DNA of 64,000 bases from Voacanga thouarsii. Lineage: Eukaryota > Streptophyta > Magnoliopsida > Gentianales > Apocynaceae. The stretch is from positions 2,480,001 through 2,544,000 of the forward strand of contig JANUWF010001659.1 of assembly GCA_026120185.1 (NCBI GenBank), given 5' to 3'. The notes under the pieces are model-generated. The model was not told the origin of the DNA and ran no database searches. It worked only from the letters and a program-made list of their open reading frames with translations. The position numbers and the translations under genes were made by a program. Numbering within the stretch: the first letter of the stretch is position 1; each line of letters begins with the position of its first letter. This document shows positions 61,900 through 64,000 of this stretch, in pieces.

Positions 61900-62990
61900 A
61901 AACAATGGTAGCATTCTAACCTTTGTTGTGCCTCTAACCTCTTTTTCATAAAGTGCTTTTAACTCTTCGAGTCTGAGATGAATATTATCTTCCTTGGTGA
62001 GTTCTTCTTGAATAGTGATCCTCAAGAAAGGAATTTGTTGCTCTAGTGGAAGGGTACCTTCCACATCATATACCAATGCATATGGGATAGCTTGGGTTGG
62101 AGTGCGATAAGTGATCGTATATACCCAAAGTGCTTCTCCAATACGAAAATGCCAATCCCTTTTTTGATTTAGTCACCACTTTTTGCAACAAATTGTACAG
62201 AGTCTTATTGAAAGCTTCAGCAAGTCCAGGGCCTGGGTATAGTACATAAAAGATTTATACTGCTTGAATTTAATCTTCTCGCACAGCTTGTCCATCAAAC
62301 TACTGCAAAATGGCTTGCTGTTATTGGTGATAATATATCGAGGAATGCCATATCGATAAATAATATTTACACATATAAAATGAATGACATTTTCCTTTTT
62401 TGCTTCTTTTAATACTATAGCTTTTTCCCATTTAGAGAAGTAATCTGTTGCAACTAAAATATAAAAATACCCAGCAGAAGATTTCGGTAGCGGTCCAACA
62501 ATATCCAATTCCCATGCATCAAATGACCAAGAATCAACTGTTGGGTGCAATGGCTCAAGAGGTTGATGGAGATAATTGGCATAGAATTGACATGTTTGAT
62601 ATCTTCAAGCATAATCTAGGCGACCTTTCACCATAGTAGGCTAGTAATATCCCATCCTCTTGATATGAAAATGAAGCTTTGGACCAGATTGATGGGTTCC
62701 ACATATGCTAGAATGAGCTTCTTCCATTACTTGCATAGCTTCTTCTTGACCTAAATATCTCAAGAAGACACCTTTAAAAGAACGTCAAAAAAGCGTATCC
62801 TTATAGAAAAAGAAACGGGTGGCACGCCGATGAATATCACTCGAAAAGCTTTCCATTTTTGAAATAGTCTACAAAAGGTTGCCTCTATTCTTCTTCATTA
62901 ATTTCATAGATAAAGACAGAATGGATTTCATGCCATTTATCATCTTCATATTCAAAAATAGGCGGTATAACCCATGTTTGACATATAGGT
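61900..62990 (-). pseudogene. Tat-like gypsy integrase remnant
   Basis: Read right to left: zinc-binding region (CGTHQSGPKLHFHIKRMGYY near 62715-62655, then YQTCQ). The core starts WELDIVGPLPKSSAGYFYIL (62510 on; first Asp). VATDYFSKWEKAIVLKEAKK follows, then YGIPRYIITNNSKPF, where the second catalytic Asp (usually TDNG) reads TNNS. After frame changes the C-terminus has VYDVEGTLPLEQQIPFLRIT and HLRLEELKALYEKEV (62076-61930). It would have inserted the element. Stops and the lost Asp make it inactive. Confidence 0.88.
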
Positions 62991-63649
62991 CTTGGAATAT
63001 ATGCCCTCTAGACTAATTTTATCTGATATAATTATTGAATTTATTAATAAAAGAATTTATTCTCAAAATTTATTTGTAAATTTACATTTTATATGTGTAC
63101 AATTTTTTTTTGAAAAGGACCCATTGTGTTTAAGTAAGTGATCCATGTGAATGGTGGTCTTTCACAGTAAGGTATGAATAATGAGTTACTTAACACATAA
63201 ATGTTTGTTCTTAACCGATTGATGAGAATGAGAATCTCATCATGTTTAGGTTATTGTGTTATAAATTCCAAATGAGGAATGACTTACTTTTAGCCAGTGA
63301 GTAATCCACTCACTTCATAGCATGAGCGTTTTTCGAATACATAGAACATGACATGTAATAGTGGTTCCTAAAAGTACTATTTAGAAGAAATCCAAACTAT
63401 TACTGCTACAACGTGGACTAATACTCTACCGCTTGAGTATGCGTTAGTGGTCTGATAAAGTTAGAAGCATATACTTTGATATATTGTAATTGAGGTTCTT
63501 TCGTAGAGCCGATATACTTGTTTGTTAGGTATATGTGACTAGTTAGTTAAAATAGACTTGTACAAGATAACTTCTGTGGTATATTGCCCATTGTGACTGT
63601 TCAAATGATTTAAATATTCAGGGTCCTAGGGAATATAACTTGGATGTTT

Positions 63650-63650
<1 letters not shown>
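62991..63650 (+). repeat. LTR family Z, 5' part, truncated
   Basis: Begins near ttggaatatatgccctctag and runs 660 bp with high similarity to the other family Z copies. After gacttggatgtttac-like sequence it stops and a CA repeat follows, whereas the copy at 58215 continues there with tttaaggtagctcc. Confidence 0.82.

Positions 63651-63693
<43 letters not shown>
63650..63693. repeat. Compound (CA)n(TA)n microsatellite
   Basis: CA repeats followed by TA repeats, separating a truncated LTR from the duplicated CACTA-family segment. It has the same composition as the tract at 56337-56401. Confidence 0.95.
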
Positions 63694-64000
63694 GTATGTA
63701 TATCTTAGAATAACTAATAATTAAAATGAAATTCAAACTCTTTATTACCAATATATGAAAACTTAAGATGTAAGCAAAAATATATTTTAAAAATCAATAG
63801 TCTAATCATTACATGTATTTATAAAGTTTAAACAAGTTTTGTGACCAAATTTGAAGGTTATTCGTTTTATTTTGTCACATTTGTGCAATAATATCTATCA
63901 AATAGAAAGATATCTTAATATTTACAAATATAAAGATATCAAATTAACAATTCAGCCGTTAAATTTATTATAATCATTACCAATAGTATTATGACTAAAT
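63694..64000 (+). repeat. Second copy of the CACTA-family segment, cut by window end
   Basis: Nearly identical to 57427-57732. Whether hairpin repeats and a GTAGTG end follow cannot be seen. Confidence 0.9.

Overview
The window is repeat-rich, AT-rich nuclear DNA of a flowering plant, probably a eudicot. Evidence for this is Ty1/copia (Angela/BARE-like and a short-LTR type), Ty3/gypsy (chromovirus and Tat-like), an L1-type LINE, Mutator-like elements (MULEs) with 9-bp target duplications, a CACTA terminus, FAR1-type and MURA-type transposases and a plant mobile domain gene. No intact single-copy host gene, rRNA, tRNA or CRISPR array is visible. Almost every reading frame that can be recognised is a broken transposon gene. 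The species cannot be named from this sequence.

Layout. 1-6844: remnant of a chromovirus-like gypsy element (integrase tail, polypurine tract, long 3' LTR) carrying a solo LTR (3528-5051, duplication AAGTG). 7122-8908: solo LTR of a second family, duplication TGAAG. 9421-12544: fold-back MULE without genes, duplication TTTTGGATA, holding an Angela-like solo LTR (10211-11968). 12945-14111: probable LTR plus primer binding site. 14420-24690: L1-type LINE relic split by copia element 1 (14598-23064, minus, AAGAA), which is split by the gag-only copia element 2 (17178-21139, plus, TAAGA), which is split by an Angela-like solo LTR (17605-19336, AGAAG). This gives four levels of nesting.

26373-50496 is the centrepiece. 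A large MULE (A), flanked by the 9-bp duplication TTTTTATAA, carries a broken FAR1-type transposase on the minus strand and a lysine/glutamate-rich reading frame. An Angela-like copia element (30467-36478, AATTC) sits inside the transposase gene. A second autonomous-type MULE (B, 39080-50301, duplication AATAGAGGA) sits inside the right terminal repeat of A. B carries a MURA-type transposase pseudogene followed by a plant-mobile-domain gene, both on the plus strand, between two AT-rich tandem arrays. Its terminal repeats contain triplets of short palindromes whose arms stay complementary although their sequences differ.

50506-64000: a MITE-like element (50895-51902), long AT-rich DNA, a truncated Angela-like LTR (54975-56326), a CACTA end with about 41-bp hairpin-forming subterminal repeats (57790-58214), and a rearranged block of Tat-like gypsy RT/RNase H, integrase and LTR pieces in both orientations. 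Two LTRs stop abruptly at compound (CA)n(TA)n tracts.

The nested elements and their target duplications give a relative order: LINE before copia 1 before copia 2 before the solo LTR; MULE A before MULE B and before the Angela copia.
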